Notes: generated by a model not told the origin, from the letters alone. Counted from the stretch's first letter, positions 1 through 8,584 are shown. The stretch is DNA of 64,000 nt from Paenibacillus tianjinensis (GCF_017086365.1 NZ_CP070969.1:3286001-3350000), one strand, 5' to 3'. Program-made: numbers and translations.

Positions 1-911
1 TCTAGCCGCCCATTCCCCTGCATCGCCAGCTTCAGCGCCAGCACCGCAGCTTCCTGCACCGGATTGAACACACCATAATCTACATTGCTTTTAAGCTCCC
101 TAAGTGCCCCTACGGCTTCACGGTTGCCGGTCATAAAACCGATGCGGCAGCCGGCCATATTAAAGCTTTTGGAAAAGGAATGGAACTCCACTGACGTATG
201 TATTGCTCCAGGCACCTGCAGAATGCTTATCGGCCGGTAACCTCCAAACCCCATCTCGGAATAGGCGAGATCATGAATAATCAGTACATCCCATTTATGA
301 GCGAAGGCAACAAGCTTCTCCATGTAAGCCAGGTCTACGGTTACTGAAATCGGATTTCCGGGGAAGCTGAGCAGAATAAAGACTGCTTCCTGCCATACTG
401 CCTCCGGTATGCTGTCCAAATCAGGCAGAAAGGCATTGTCCTCAAGAAGCGGAAGCGGCCAGGCTCTAACTCCGGCTAGTGCCAGCGCTCCTGTATAAAT
501 CGGATAACCCGGGTCAGGTACAATCGCGAGATCACCAGGATTACATAAAGCTAAAGCGAGATGCGCCAAGCCATCCTGCGAACCCATTAACGAAACCAGC
601 TCTTCCTCCGGGTCAACCTCTACCCCAAACCGCCAGTTCATCCACTCCGCTGCCTGCTTACGGAATTCAGTACTTCCCTTGGAAGCCGGATAAGAGTAAC
701 TATCCTCTCTAAGCACTGCCTCACTTAAAGCTTGGCGTATCTCAGGAGCGGGTGCCTGATCGGGACTGCCGATTCCGAGATCAATGACATCCAGACCTGA
801 ACTCATGGCTTCCTCCTTCCAGCTGGCCACCTCCGAAAAAATCGATGAGCCCAAATGTGAAAGCTTGTCCGATCTCCATTTTTGCCTGGAGGCTGATTTG
901 TCTGTTTTCAA
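1..911 (-). CDS. PLP-dependent class I/II aminotransferase, 3' end outside the window
   Basis: Fold-type I aminotransferase of the aspartate / LL-diaminopimelate aminotransferase group, transferring an amino group through pyridoxal phosphate in the cytoplasm. About 303 codons are visible and the C-terminus runs off the left edge. Seen: an IFSEVASW segment at residues 24-31, DLGIGSPD at 44-51, a GNPISVTVDL segment in mid-protein, and the cofactor site SFSKSFNMAGCRIGF, whose Schiff-base lysine is residue 248. The TTG at 911 is preceded by GGTGGAGAG. The in-frame ATG at 806 would remove the conserved N-terminal helix, so the TTG is preferred. The amino donor and acceptor cannot be read from the sequence. 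Confidence 0.9.
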   Translation of the reverse strand, partial: MKTDKSASRQKWRSDKLSHLGSSIFSEVASWKEEAMSSGLDVIDLGIGSPDQAPAPEIRQALSEAVLREDSYSYPASKGSTEFRKQAAEWMNWRFGVEVDPEEELVSLMGSQDGLAHLALALCNPGDLAIVPDPGYPIYTGALALAGVRAWPLPLLEDNAFLPDLDSIPEAVWQEAVFILLSFPGNPISVTVDLAYMEKLVAFAHKWDVLIIHDLAYSEMGFGGYRPISILQVPGAIHTSVEFHSFSKSFNMAGCRIGFMTGNREAVGALRELKSNVDYGVFNPVQEAAVLALKLAMQGNGRL

Positions 912-938
912 AACTCTCCACCTGCCTGTTTTTGAATC

Positions 939-944
939 ATTATA
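939..944 (-). promoter_or_regulatory. Extended -10 of the aminotransferase promoter
   Basis: On the minus strand TGCTATAAT lies 28 bases upstream of the TTG start. It is a perfect -10 hexamer with the TGn extension. No good -35 lies 16-18 bases further up, which fits an extended -10 promoter. Confidence 0.55.
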
Positions 945-1065
945 GCATGGGTCGGGATTAGATGGAGTAAGCCAGTTAGCAAATGGTATTAAATAGTAAT
1001 TCTCGCTCTTTTTTAACCGTGAACTTGGACACGCCCTGTATTAAAAATCGTTCTAAAACAAAACA

Positions 1066-1098
1066 GCGTATAATTTATGTTATACGCTTTTTTTTTTG
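1066..1098 (+). terminator. Hairpin with T tract in the 912-1262 gap
   Basis: GCGTATAA and TTATACGC form a perfect 8-bp stem with a 6-base loop, followed by eleven T's. It has the form of a rightward intrinsic terminator, but no rightward gene lies upstream in the window. It may insulate the XRE operon from antisense transcription. Otherwise the 912-1262 gap holds only the two promoters listed beside it. Confidence 0.5.
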
Positions 1099-1177
1099 GG
1101 CCCAAATGAGCTGCATTTTGACCAAAATGACGAACCATTTAAGCAGGCGATACTCTCAATAATTTTCTTAACAAAAT

Positions 1178-1239
1178 GGAAAGCACGCTTTACATTTATT
1201 GTTTTTAATGATATTTTAATTATGGAAAGTATGCTTTCC
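1178..1239 (+). promoter_or_regulatory. Promoter with two inverted-repeat operators for the XRE regulator
   Basis: A -35 box TTTACA (1189-1194), a 17-base spacer and a -10 box TATTTT (1212-1217) precede the regulator. Two related sites bracket it: GGAAAG CACG CTTTAC at 1178-1193, overlapping the -35, and GGAAAG TATG CTTTCC at 1224-1239, just after the -10. The second is a perfect 6-bp inverted repeat with a 4-base centre. Their placement suggests repression by the regulator encoded directly downstream. Confidence 0.6.
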
Positions 1240-1262
1240 ATCTCGTGATGTGAGGTGATCCT

Positions 1263-1466
1263 TTGAAAAACAGGCTTGAGGAAATACGTAAACAGCACGG
1301 TATTAAGCAGGAGGAGCTTGCAGCAGCGCTTGAGGTATCCAGACAGACGATCGGCTCGCTTGAAAATGGGAGATACAACCCTTCCATCATTTTAGCTTTA
1401 AAAATCGCCCGTTATTTCCACTTGTCCGTTGAGGAGATTTTTATCTACGAGGAGGATCAGAAATGA
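1263..1466 (+). CDS. XRE-family helix-turn-helix regulator (67 aa)
   Basis: Compact Cro/C1-type DNA-binding protein that is almost entirely the HTH domain. QEELAAALEVSRQTIGSLENGRYNPS is the helix-turn-helix and its downstream helix, and no sensory domain follows. The TTG start has a GAGGTG site 5 bases upstream. It overlaps the next gene by 4 bp (ATGA), so the two are co-translated. Stand-alone HTH proteins of this size, paired with a small membrane protein, are common in Firmicutes. The paired inverted repeats in its promoter point to autorepression (inference). Confidence 0.9.
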   Translation: MKNRLEEIRKQHGIKQEELAAALEVSRQTIGSLENGRYNPSIILALKIARYFHLSVEEIFIYEEDQK

Positions 1467-1879
1467 GAAGATCAACGGCTTTCTACGCAGTACTGCTGTT
1501 CATCGGAATCTGCGCAATTGTAGCAAGCTTCTTTTTTAACAATGAGGAATTCAAGGCTCTCTCGGGTACGTTGATCGGCATCGGGGCGAGCAGTGCGGGG
1601 GTTAGTATATCCAACTTATTAATGAACCGTGCAGCACGCAAAAACCCTGAGCTTGAAAAACAGGCCACCATCGATTATAACGATGAACGGAATACGGTTA
1701 TCCGTAACCGGGCCAAAGCCAAGGCTGCTGACATCACGCAATGGCTGATCATGGCGATCGCCTATATTACGATTCTTATTTCAGCCCCATTATGGGTGAC
1801 ACTCGCTGTAGTTGTAGTATTCTTGATATACCATTTCATGAGTCATTATCTGATGGTCCAATACCAGAAAAGTATGTAA
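1463..1879 (+). CDS. Small integral membrane protein paired with the XRE regulator (138 aa)
   Basis: I do not recognise a characterised function. Four hydrophobic segments are visible: about residues 7-25, 35-53, 92-108 and 110-130. A charged cytoplasmic-type stretch, rich in K, R, E and N, lies between the second and third. The gene overlaps the regulator by 4 bp and must belong to the same operon. Similar proteins of the DUF2178/DUF3796 type accompany stand-alone XRE regulators in Bacilli. Whether the membrane protein controls or merely accompanies the regulator is not visible. Confidence 0.8.
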   Translation: MRRSTAFYAVLLFIGICAIVASFFFNNEEFKALSGTLIGIGASSAGVSISNLLMNRAARKNPELEKQATIDYNDERNTVIRNRAKAKAADITQWLIMAIAYITILISAPLWVTLAVVVVFLIYHFMSHYLMVQYQKSM

Positions 1880-1886
1880 AAACATA

Positions 1887-1931
1887 GCAGCGCCAGCCCG
1901 CAAATCAACAATACCTTACGGCTGGCGCTGC
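1887..1931. terminator. Inverted repeat between convergent genes
   Basis: GCAGCGCCAGCC (1887-1898) and GGCTGGCGCTGC (1920-1931) form a perfect 12-bp stem with a 21-base loop between the convergent membrane-protein and phosphatase genes. There is no clear T tract, so its terminator strength is uncertain. Confidence 0.5.
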
Positions 1932-1949
1932 CCGTGCTTCAGTTAACCG

Positions 1950-2525
1950 TTATTTCCACAATCTGATGACATCAACCAGCTCATTCCCATTAAAATCAAG
2001 TCTGTATACATCCGGTTTGGACATGTTTAGCAGGAAATTCAAGTCGTACTTGTTGTCATAATGATTCATAATCAAAGTCATTACGGCTCCATGTGTGCCT
2101 AAAGCTATTTTCCGTCCGTCATAATTCATTAATAACTCTTCTACAACGGCGACAGCCCGGTTCTGACATCCGGCATTCGATTCTCCCCCCGGCAAAGAAA
2201 AATCAGGATCAATAAACGATCTCTCCAATAGTGGAACTAACTCCTCATCAGGCAAGCGTATATCTTCATTTAGGAAGATTCTTTCTTTAAGGTCTTCGTA
2301 TAACTGCACCTCCTGGCCGCTGACCCCAGCCAAATCCTCAATGGTTAGAATCGCCCTTAGATAAGGGCTTGAGACAAACACCTCTATATCTTCTTGTTTC
2401 AATAACTCAGTTACTTGATGCGCATCCCTCTTCCCTTTTTCCGTCAAACCTCGGGTTCTTTCATTTTTGCTGCTCTCATTCACTGGTGATTCACCATGTC
2501 TTACCATATAAATCGAAGTGTGCAT
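1950..2525 (-). CDS. Histidine phosphatase family protein (191 aa)
   Basis: Phosphoglycerate-mutase-like histidine phosphatase. The catalytic RHGE motif is near the N-terminus (VRHGES, His at residue 10), followed by LTEKGKRDA and VSSPYLRAILT, the usual second conserved block. The second catalytic histidine is in ALGTHGAVM toward the C-terminus. The ATG has AGGAGG upstream. The family includes broad-specificity phosphatases and true mutases, and the short length favours a phosphatase. The gene is transcribed alone and the substrate is unknown. Confidence 0.88.
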   Translation of the reverse strand: MHTSIYMVRHGESPVNESSKNERTRGLTEKGKRDAHQVTELLKQEDIEVFVSSPYLRAILTIEDLAGVSGQEVQLYEDLKERIFLNEDIRLPDEELVPLLERSFIDPDFSLPGGESNAGCQNRAVAVVEELLMNYDGRKIALGTHGAVMTLIMNHYDNKYDLNFLLNMSKPDVYRLDFNGNELVDVIRLWK

Positions 2526-2673
2526 AGCTTCCTCCTGAAATATATTTTTCCGGATGATTAATGAAATACAACTTTCACACTATATTAGTAATAACTGGTA
2601 TGTCAATGAGGAAGTACTAGTCTTGCCCGGACAGGCATAGGATAGGGTATTACGAGTGAAGGTGGGAAACCTT

Positions 2674-2841
2674 ATGTCCAAGAATAAACGCGGCAAAGCA
2701 CTCTGGCGGATGCCGTCCCGCAGCAGAGGAACCTGTCCAATCTGTGGAAGCACACGGATTAAACTGCTCTATATCGGCAAAAGTGCCGACGGCGGCAAGC
2801 TGGATGTCTGCAAAAAATGTGACGGGAAGCAGGCGGTTTAA
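2674..2841 (+). CDS. Small zinc-ribbon-like protein (55 aa)
   Basis: Short basic protein with two cysteine pairs, CPICG and CKKC, about 27 residues apart, which is a plausible zinc ribbon. The N-terminal part is rich in Lys, Arg and Ser. The ATG at 2674 sits 8 bases after GGTGG. An in-frame GTG at 2656 would add six residues but has no better ribosome site. I do not recognise a characterised function. Zn-binding accessory proteins of this size often act with ribosomes or RNA polymerase, which here is only a guess. Confidence 0.7.
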   Translation: MSKNKRGKALWRMPSRSRGTCPICGSTRIKLLYIGKSADGGKLDVCKKCDGKQAV

Positions 2842-2886
2842 CCGTATAGCCCCGCTTAACGCAGGCTCTGTATAGCAATCATAGTT

Positions 2887-2926
2887 AAGGGGAGCACCGT
2901 TCCGTAACGGTACTCCCCTTTATTAT
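2887..2926. terminator. Bidirectional terminator
   Basis: AAGGGGAG (2887-2894) pairs with CTCCCCTT (2913-2920), with an inner ACCGTT/AACGGT stem, then TATTATTA. It separates the zinc-ribbon gene from the convergent CDF transporter. Confidence 0.75.
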
Positions 2927-2931
2927 TACAT

Positions 2932-3912
2932 TTATTCATGCTGCGGTACCCAGTTGCGGACACCGTTATCCTCCAGAATCCCTAAAGTCACATCCGAAAT
3001 ATGCGGGTCAGCCAGCAGCTTGTCCCTCACCTTAAACTTGATATCGTCGGCATCCGCCAGCGATAAGCCCCGCCGCAGCTCGATCAGGCCTTCTATATGA
3101 TAATAACGCCCCTCCTGCAGAATTCGCATCTGAAAAATATCCGTAACCTGCGGCTCGTCGAAGATGATCTTCGCTACCTTATCCTCGATTTCCGGCGGAG
3201 CGGCAACACCGATCAGTCCAACCATATTGTCATAGCCTACACGGAAGGCTACCCCGATCATCATAAAAGCAATCAAAATGCTCGTGATTCCGTCAAGCAG
3301 ATGAAAATCGGTTAGTGCGGTGACTAGGACGGCGATCATCGCCAGCAGTCCCCCTGTTGTGGCCACCAGATCTTCATAGTAGACAAGCCGGGTCGGCGGG
3401 GCAGCCCGCTTCACATTTTTGAGTGAGACGGTAAGCTTGCTCAAGCCTTTGGCTTCAACCCGTGCTTCATGCAGCACTTCATTCATGGCCTTCACCCAGA
3501 CAAATCCGTCTGCGGCTATCGACAGCAGCAGTACCAGCACATTGATCCAATAACCTCCGGATTCCTCGGCCGGATGCTTCAGCAGATGGAACCCTTCCAG
3601 CATCGTTTCATAGGCCATCACCGTTACTACAATTACTGCGACCATGCAGAACAGGTTGATAACCCGCCCGAAGCCGTCCGGGAAGCGGCGGGTAGGCCTT
3701 TTTTCGGCCAACACACTGCCTGTAAATACAAACAACTGATTGACGGCATCAGCAATGGAATGCATCATAGTTGCGAACATCGAACCGCTGCCCGTCAAAG
3801 CAAAGGCAACTGCTTTAACTATGGCGATGCAAGTATTGCCTATAGCTGCCGATCCGGAGGATCTGTTACCTTTTTTGATCAGGTTTCCAATCGTTTCGCG
3901 TTTCTCATCCAT
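2932..3912 (-). CDS. Cation diffusion facilitator (CDF) metal transporter (326 aa)
   Basis: Proton-coupled exporter of divalent metal ions (Zn, Mn, Fe or Co class) in the cytoplasmic membrane. Seen: an early hydrophobic segment (SAAIGNTCIAIVKAVAF), then MMHSIADAVNQ with the HxxxD metal site of TM2, further membrane segments, YYEDLVATTGG and DGITSILIAF for the second half of the site, and a C-terminal cytoplasmic domain of about 85 residues. The ATG at 3912 follows AAGGAGG by 11 bases. A GTG at 3990 would add 26 residues but has no ribosome site at a workable distance. Metal specificity cannot be assigned. Confidence 0.88.
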   Translation of the reverse strand: MDEKRETIGNLIKKGNRSSGSAAIGNTCIAIVKAVAFALTGSGSMFATMMHSIADAVNQLFVFTGSVLAEKRPTRRFPDGFGRVINLFCMVAVIVVTVMAYETMLEGFHLLKHPAEESGGYWINVLVLLLSIAADGFVWVKAMNEVLHEARVEAKGLSKLTVSLKNVKRAAPPTRLVYYEDLVATTGGLLAMIAVLVTALTDFHLLDGITSILIAFMMIGVAFRVGYDNMVGLIGVAAPPEIEDKVAKIIFDEPQVTDIFQMRILQEGRYYHIEGLIELRRGLSLADADDIKFKVRDKLLADPHISDVTLGILEDNGVRNWVPQHE

Positions 3913-4074
3913 AATTCTGGCAGCCTCCTTACGCGTCTGTCCATTTACCGGCACATCCGCTCCGCAAATGATATCCAGTTTGTTGTCCACTCATCCTATG
4001 TACTTATTTAACCTGATGTGGACAAATCCTATCACTTGCATATAGAGGAGACTGTCATCAATTGCCGCAATCCT

Positions 4075-5853
4075 TTACTGAAATCCCGTTTTAATCCACA
4101 GCCTGGAAATATCGAGGAACCCGAACGATCCGGTATGCAGGCCGAACAAACTCTGATTGAGCTGCGCCCTCTTATTCATATGGCATCCATAGAGTAGCCA
4201 TGCATTATCGCGGAGAAGGTCTTCCATCTGCTCGAGCAGGCGGCATCTGCCTTCTTCAGGCAGTTCTGCAAAGTGAGCAAGCTCTTGCTCTATTCTGTCA
4301 CGCTGGCTGTCTTCCAGCAAAACATGAAGATGATTAGACTTGTTCACAAAATAATTAATCATCCCCCACTGCCAGTCATCCTCCAGCACTTCTTCCGCAA
4401 ACACAAAATTAGCCTGGCACATGATTTCTTTCAGGTTATAATCCTTGTAATCCAGCAGTCTGAATTGCAGGCCAATCCCGGCTCCGCGCCGCTGAAGCCA
4501 TTCCGCTTCCTCCCGTTCATCTTTCTTAGGAAGATATCCAAGGGTGATGACTTCACCGCTATAGCCGCTTAAATCAAGCAGCTGTTTCGCTTGTTCAAGT
4601 GAAGGTTCAACCCATGTGCTCTTACGGCTTCTCCAGGGAAGGAAACTGTCAGCAGGGGTAATCCGGTTACCTCCGAGTTCTCTGATCAACGCAAGCGGGT
4701 GATATAAAAGTCTCATTGCCTGACGAAAATGAAGATTGTTCTGTATTCCTTTTTTACGGAAATTGGTGAGAATGTATCTGCATCCCAAAGCCGGATAGTC
4801 AATACTGTTATTAGTGCATGGCTCTGAGGACGGCCGGAATTCCTCTACATCCGGAAGCTGGTAATGGCGTTCACTGACCCTCTGATCCGGCAAATACCAG
4901 ATCTCAACCCGGTCCAGGAGCGGCCGGATGCCGTAATAATCATCAAATGCAGCAAGCACCAGAACATCATCGCTCAGATTCATCACCCGGTATGGCCCGG
5001 TTCCAAGCGGTTTTTCCGCAGAAAATTCCACATCGCAGGGAAGAATCGACATATAAATTGAACTCAGCAAGTGCAGGAAAAAGCGGTTTGGACTGGACAA
5101 ATCAAAACGGATACGGTGATCCCCTAGCAGCTCTACACCAGTAATGTGACGGAAGTGCCACAAGGCCGGACTATTCTGATCCTTCAGTCGCTGCAGCGTC
5201 TCCTTGACATCCCTAGCTGTCATGACGCGCCCATGATGGAACCGCACACCCTTGCGCAGATAAAAAATATAACTGGTATAGGTCTCATTCACTTCCCACA
5301 TGTGGGCTAAAGCCGGTAAAAACCTGCCGCCGGATGCTTCATAAGTCACCAGTGTGCTGTACATTTGACTGATCAGAAAGGCTTCAAAAGCGGTATATAC
5401 GCAGGAAGGGTCCAGCTTCTGCATATGCCGGTTGCGCGTGATCCGCAGGACGTCCAGACCCTCAGTCGACTCAGTCTCACTATGATAGCCCATTTGTTTA
5501 TTCAGCAGGGTCAGCAGTCTTTCCTTCAAAGGACCGTTTACCTCAGGCAGACCGATTAGGTCAATGCCCTGCTTAATCTTCCCCCTGCCGATAAGCTCCT
5601 GCAGTGCATCTTCCAGCACCTCATCCACGCTGCGTACAAAGGTCAATTCAGAGATATGCCCTCTGCCTCTTCCCGGCTGCCAGTGGATGAACGACTTTTC
5701 TTCTAGCTTGCGCAGGATAAACTTCACATTCCGCGGGGTGCAGCAAAGAACCTCTGCCAGCTGTTCAATACTTACCATCAGGGGCTCATGTATTCTAAAA
5801 GGAGTATTAATATCGGCTGCCAGCCGGAGAAAATGAGAGATATTGTTATCCAA
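4075..5853 (-). CDS. SgrR-like regulator: wHTH plus solute-binding domain (592 aa)
   Basis: Transcription factor of SgrR architecture. The first about 110 residues form a winged helix (EQLAEVLCCTPRNVKFILRKLEEK, then WQPGRGRGH). The rest is an SBP_bac_5 oligopeptide/solute-binding domain (YSTLVTYE, FHHGRVMTARDVKETLQRL, GTGPYRV) with no signal peptide, so it acts in the cytoplasm. The TTG at 5853 has AAAGGAG 8 bases upstream. It is divergent from an MFS transporter across 136 bp, the same arrangement as sgrR and the setA exporter in enterobacteria. The ligand may be a substrate of that transporter (inference). Confidence 0.88.
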   Translation of the reverse strand: MDNNISHFLRLAADINTPFRIHEPLMVSIEQLAEVLCCTPRNVKFILRKLEEKSFIHWQPGRGRGHISELTFVRSVDEVLEDALQELIGRGKIKQGIDLIGLPEVNGPLKERLLTLLNKQMGYHSETESTEGLDVLRITRNRHMQKLDPSCVYTAFEAFLISQMYSTLVTYEASGGRFLPALAHMWEVNETYTSYIFYLRKGVRFHHGRVMTARDVKETLQRLKDQNSPALWHFRHITGVELLGDHRIRFDLSSPNRFFLHLLSSIYMSILPCDVEFSAEKPLGTGPYRVMNLSDDVLVLAAFDDYYGIRPLLDRVEIWYLPDQRVSERHYQLPDVEEFRPSSEPCTNNSIDYPALGCRYILTNFRKKGIQNNLHFRQAMRLLYHPLALIRELGGNRITPADSFLPWRSRKSTWVEPSLEQAKQLLDLSGYSGEVITLGYLPKKDEREEAEWLQRRGAGIGLQFRLLDYKDYNLKEIMCQANFVFAEEVLEDDWQWGMINYFVNKSNHLHVLLEDSQRDRIEQELAHFAELPEEGRCRLLEQMEDLLRDNAWLLYGCHMNKRAQLNQSLFGLHTGSFGFLDISRLWIKTGFQ

Positions 5854-5989
5854 TATTATCGCTCCTTTAAAGGTGAAAGAGATTATGGAAAACTTACACT
5901 TTTATTTCCCCCTTTTATCCTTACAATTATACATAACAAAGCATTGATTAACAGTCCCAAAAATCCGAAAGCAGACTAGGAGATTCACA

Positions 5990-7240
5990 ATGAAACAACA
6001 TCTACAGCATATTCATCCTTTGGCGTGGACCATTATTATCGGGACCATGTTCGGCCGGCTGGTAACATCAATGAGCATTCCTTTTTTATCCATTTATTTA
6101 ACCCAGGTGCTCGGAGCTTCCCCGACGCAGACAGGCTTTACAGTAGCGGTTAGCTCGCTTGCAGGCGTATTGATTAGCTTCTACGGCGGGTATATCTCCG
6201 ATGTGATCGGGCGAAAAATCGTCATGCTGGTCTCTGTATTCGGCTGGGCCTGTGTCTTCTTCGGCTTCTCTGCCGCACAGCATTTGTGGGTGTTCTTCCT
6301 CGTAAATACATTGAACGGGATTTGCCGCGCTGTGTTCGAGCCTACCTCACGAGCGCTGCTCTCGGATATTACGCCGCCTGAGCACAAGCTGCTCGTATTC
6401 AACCTAAGATACGCCGCCGTCAATCTTGGCGTAGTCTTCGGTCCGATCATTGGCCTTCAGCTGGGTTCAGCTGAGTCGACGTTCCCCTTCCTGATTGCAG
6501 GTATCGTCTATATCGCTTATGGACTGGTACTGTTCGCGCAGTTCCGTGTGCACCATTCTACGCTGCCGCAGCGTTCGGAAGCTCAGGCGCCTAAACTGCG
6601 CGCAGCACTGGCAACCGCCGGACGGGACCGCATATTCCTTCCTGTGCTTCTCGGTACCATCTTCTGTGTACTGGGTTATGGACATTTCAGCTCTACACTG
6701 GCGCAGTATCTGGCGATGAATACGCATTTTACAGATGGCGGGAAGGTTTTCTCCTATATGCTGTCGCTTAATGCAGTGACCGTGCTGGTCGTACAGTATC
6801 CGATTGTCCGCACGGCCAGCAAGTTTTCGCCCATTGTCCCCCTAATTCTCGGGAATATCTGTGTAGCGCTGAGCATGCTGCTGTTCGGAATCGCGGGCGG
6901 AGTCGCTCTCCTCATGGCCGGTGTCATCCTGTTCACGATCGGCGAAGTACTGCTCTTCACCATGATGGATATGCTGATCGACCGGATCGCGAAGCCGGAA
7001 TGGAAAGGCACTTACTTCGGAACCATCGGCTTCAACGGTCTGGGCAGCGTTATGGCGCCTATCCTTGGGGGCATGCTGCTGGATCAGTTTGGCGCCTCTA
7101 ATGGTCCTGCAGTATTCGTGCCGCTGGCACTGACTACCGCCCTCGGACTTCCGTTTCTGATCACTGCCCACAGAAGATTTAAGGCCAGAGAGCAGGCCGA
7201 ATCCGTAATCGTCAAGCCGACAGGCCTTAAAACGGGCTAA
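5990..7240 (+). CDS. MFS transporter, DHA1-like (416 aa)
   Basis: Twelve-helix major facilitator. Motif A is seen as GGYISDVIGRKIVM between TM2 and TM3. The strongly hydrophobic helices run to about residue 395 with a central loop near residues 190-205. ATG start with AGGAG 7 bases upstream. Divergent from the SgrR-like regulator and followed by a good terminator, so it is probably a single-gene unit regulated by that neighbour. Likely a proton-driven exporter of a drug or sugar-like solute, and the substrate is unknown. Confidence 0.88.
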   Translation: MKQHLQHIHPLAWTIIIGTMFGRLVTSMSIPFLSIYLTQVLGASPTQTGFTVAVSSLAGVLISFYGGYISDVIGRKIVMLVSVFGWACVFFGFSAAQHLWVFFLVNTLNGICRAVFEPTSRALLSDITPPEHKLLVFNLRYAAVNLGVVFGPIIGLQLGSAESTFPFLIAGIVYIAYGLVLFAQFRVHHSTLPQRSEAQAPKLRAALATAGRDRIFLPVLLGTIFCVLGYGHFSSTLAQYLAMNTHFTDGGKVFSYMLSLNAVTVLVVQYPIVRTASKFSPIVPLILGNICVALSMLLFGIAGGVALLMAGVILFTIGEVLLFTMMDMLIDRIAKPEWKGTYFGTIGFNGLGSVMAPILGGMLLDQFGASNGPAVFVPLALTTALGLPFLITAHRRFKAREQAESVIVKPTGLKTG

Positions 7241-7263
7241 TGTTAAAAAAAACCTAGAAATTG

Positions 7264-7316
7264 AAACAGCGACAGCAAAGGACGGGAAAATATAGTCCTA
7301 GGCTGTCGCTGTTTTA
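7264..7316. terminator. Terminator after the MFS gene
   Basis: AAACAGCGACAGC (7264-7276) pairs perfectly with GCTGTCGCTGTTT (7302-7314) over 13 bp, followed by T-rich sequence. An inner AGGAC/GTCCT pair sits in the loop. Confidence 0.75.
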
Positions 7317-7433
7317 TTGAATTAAGGTTTTTCGTTAGTAAAAATGATGCAATCATTTCTAGACGCTGCAAAGACTTTTGATGAGTATGACATGGTCCGT
7401 GGCATTTACAGTTTGGAGAACATTGCCCCTTTA

Positions 7434-8066
7434 TTAGAAGCGTTTAGCAATTTCCTTAGCTTGTGCGATTGCTTTTTCTTTTATAGCTGGAGCTTGCTCT
7501 GATGATGCCGTCCCTTCAACAAAAATTGCCTCAATAGATTGGATCCCATAGAACTTTAATACCTTAGTGAGGTAGCTGTATCCCATTTCAATTGGAGCAA
7601 GAGGACCTTCAGAATAAACGGAACCGCTAGCTTGAATGTGTAAGACTTTCTTGCCGGACAACAGACCTATAGGACCATCTTGGGTATATTTGAATGTTTT
7701 ACCCGGAATAGAAGTCGCATCTGTGTATGCCTTCAAAACCGGTGGGATCGAGAAATTCCACATGGGAGATACATATACGTACTTATCTGCAGCCACGTAT
7801 TGATTAACAATCTCCTCAAGACGGGCTACTTTTGATTTCTCGGCGTCAGACAGTTGACCGAAAGACAAACCCGATCGAAGCTTTCCCCAACCGCGTAAAA
7901 CATCGGCATCAAATTGTGGAATATCCTCTTTGTACATATCCAAATGAATAACTTCATCAGTTGGATTGGCCTCACGGTACGCTTCAATAAATTCTTTGCC
8001 TACCGTGAGGCTGAAAGATTCGTGAGGATCCAGGGGATGAGCGGTGATGTACAGTACAGTTGCCAT
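7434..8066 (-). CDS. azoR: FMN-dependent NADH:quinone oxidoreductase / azoreductase (210 aa)
   Basis: Flavodoxin-like two-electron reductase of quinones and azo compounds that protects against electrophile stress. Seen: MATVLYITAHPLDPHESFSL at the N-terminus (FMN phosphate loop), PMWNFSIPPVLKAYTD (family signature that contacts FMN), and QASGSVYSEG. The length matches AzoR. The ATG at 8066 has AAAGGGAG 8 bases upstream. An in-frame upstream start would overlap the promoter and is rejected. The divergent HxlR-type regulator next door, with its shared operator, strongly suggests a YodB-AzoR1-like redox module. Confidence 0.9.
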   Translation of the reverse strand: MATVLYITAHPLDPHESFSLTVGKEFIEAYREANPTDEVIHLDMYKEDIPQFDADVLRGWGKLRSGLSFGQLSDAEKSKVARLEEIVNQYVAADKYVYVSPMWNFSIPPVLKAYTDATSIPGKTFKYTQDGPIGLLSGKKVLHIQASGSVYSEGPLAPIEMGYSYLTKVLKFYGIQSIEAIFVEGTASSEQAPAIKEKAIAQAKEIAKRF

Positions 8067-8115
8067 AATTAAAACTCCCTTTCTGCAATTAAAATAAAGT
8101 ACACTTTCAAGGATG

Positions 8116-8147
8116 ATCATATAACATTTACTTACTTATGGTAAGTA
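8116..8147 (-). promoter_or_regulatory. azoR promoter overlapped by an inverted-repeat operator
   Basis: On the minus strand a -35 TTACCA (8144-8139), a 17-base spacer and a -10 TATGAT (8121-8116) precede azoR. A perfect inverted repeat, TACTTAC (8129-8135) and GTAAGTA (8141-8147) with 5 bases between, lies over the -35 and spacer. It resembles YodB-type boxes, which also contain TACT and AGTA half sites. Binding would block azoR and lies within 55 bp of the regulator start. Confidence 0.6.
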
Positions 8148-8200
8148 GGAACATTAATGTGGTATAGTATTAAAAAAGGTACTGTAATGGAGGCCAATGT

Positions 8201-8560
8201 ATGCAAAAAAAACCTGCCCAATGTCAGTTCGGTGCGGCGTTGGATTCGATCGTCGGCAAATGGAAGCCGATTATCCTTTATCATTTGCTTCAAGGTAAAC
8301 CTCTTCGGTTCAATGAGCTAAGAAGATTGCTCCCTGGTATCACTCAAAGGATGCTTACGCTCCATCTGCGCGAATTGGAGGAGGAAGAGATCGTTAAACG
8401 AGTCATTTATCCACAAATCCCGCCCAAAGTGGAATACTCCATCACGGAATACGGCATGAGCCTGTCGCCGGTGTTGGAAACCTTACATCAATGGGGAGTG
8501 ACCCATACCGAGCGAAAACAGCTTATAAAGGAGATAAATGAACAAACAAAAACGGACTAG
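8201..8560 (+). CDS. HxlR-family redox-responsive regulator, YodB-like (119 aa)
   Basis: Winged-helix HxlR/DUF24 repressor. Seen: CQFGAALDSIVGKWKPIILYHLL at the N-terminus, LRFNELRRLLPGITQRMLTLHLRELEE (recognition region) and the wing VEYSITEYG. The only conserved cysteine, Cys8, occupies the place of the redox-active Cys6 of YodB/CatR, just ahead of the GKW motif. Divergent from an azoreductase gene and next to a palindromic operator. The expected role is derepression of azoR when quinones or diamide modify the cysteine (inference from family). Confidence 0.87.
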   Translation: MQKKPAQCQFGAALDSIVGKWKPIILYHLLQGKPLRFNELRRLLPGITQRMLTLHLRELEEEEIVKRVIYPQIPPKVEYSITEYGMSLSPVLETLHQWGVTHTERKQLIKEINEQTKTD

Positions 8561-8584
8561 CGTTAAATATAACGTTAGTCCGTT
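8551..8584 (+). terminator. Hairpin overlapping the end of the HxlR gene
   Basis: AACGGACTAGCGTTA (8551-8565) pairs with TAACGTTAGTCCGTT (8570-8584), a 15-bp stem with one mismatch and a 4-base loop. The stop codon lies in the left arm. Few T's follow. Confidence 0.6.
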
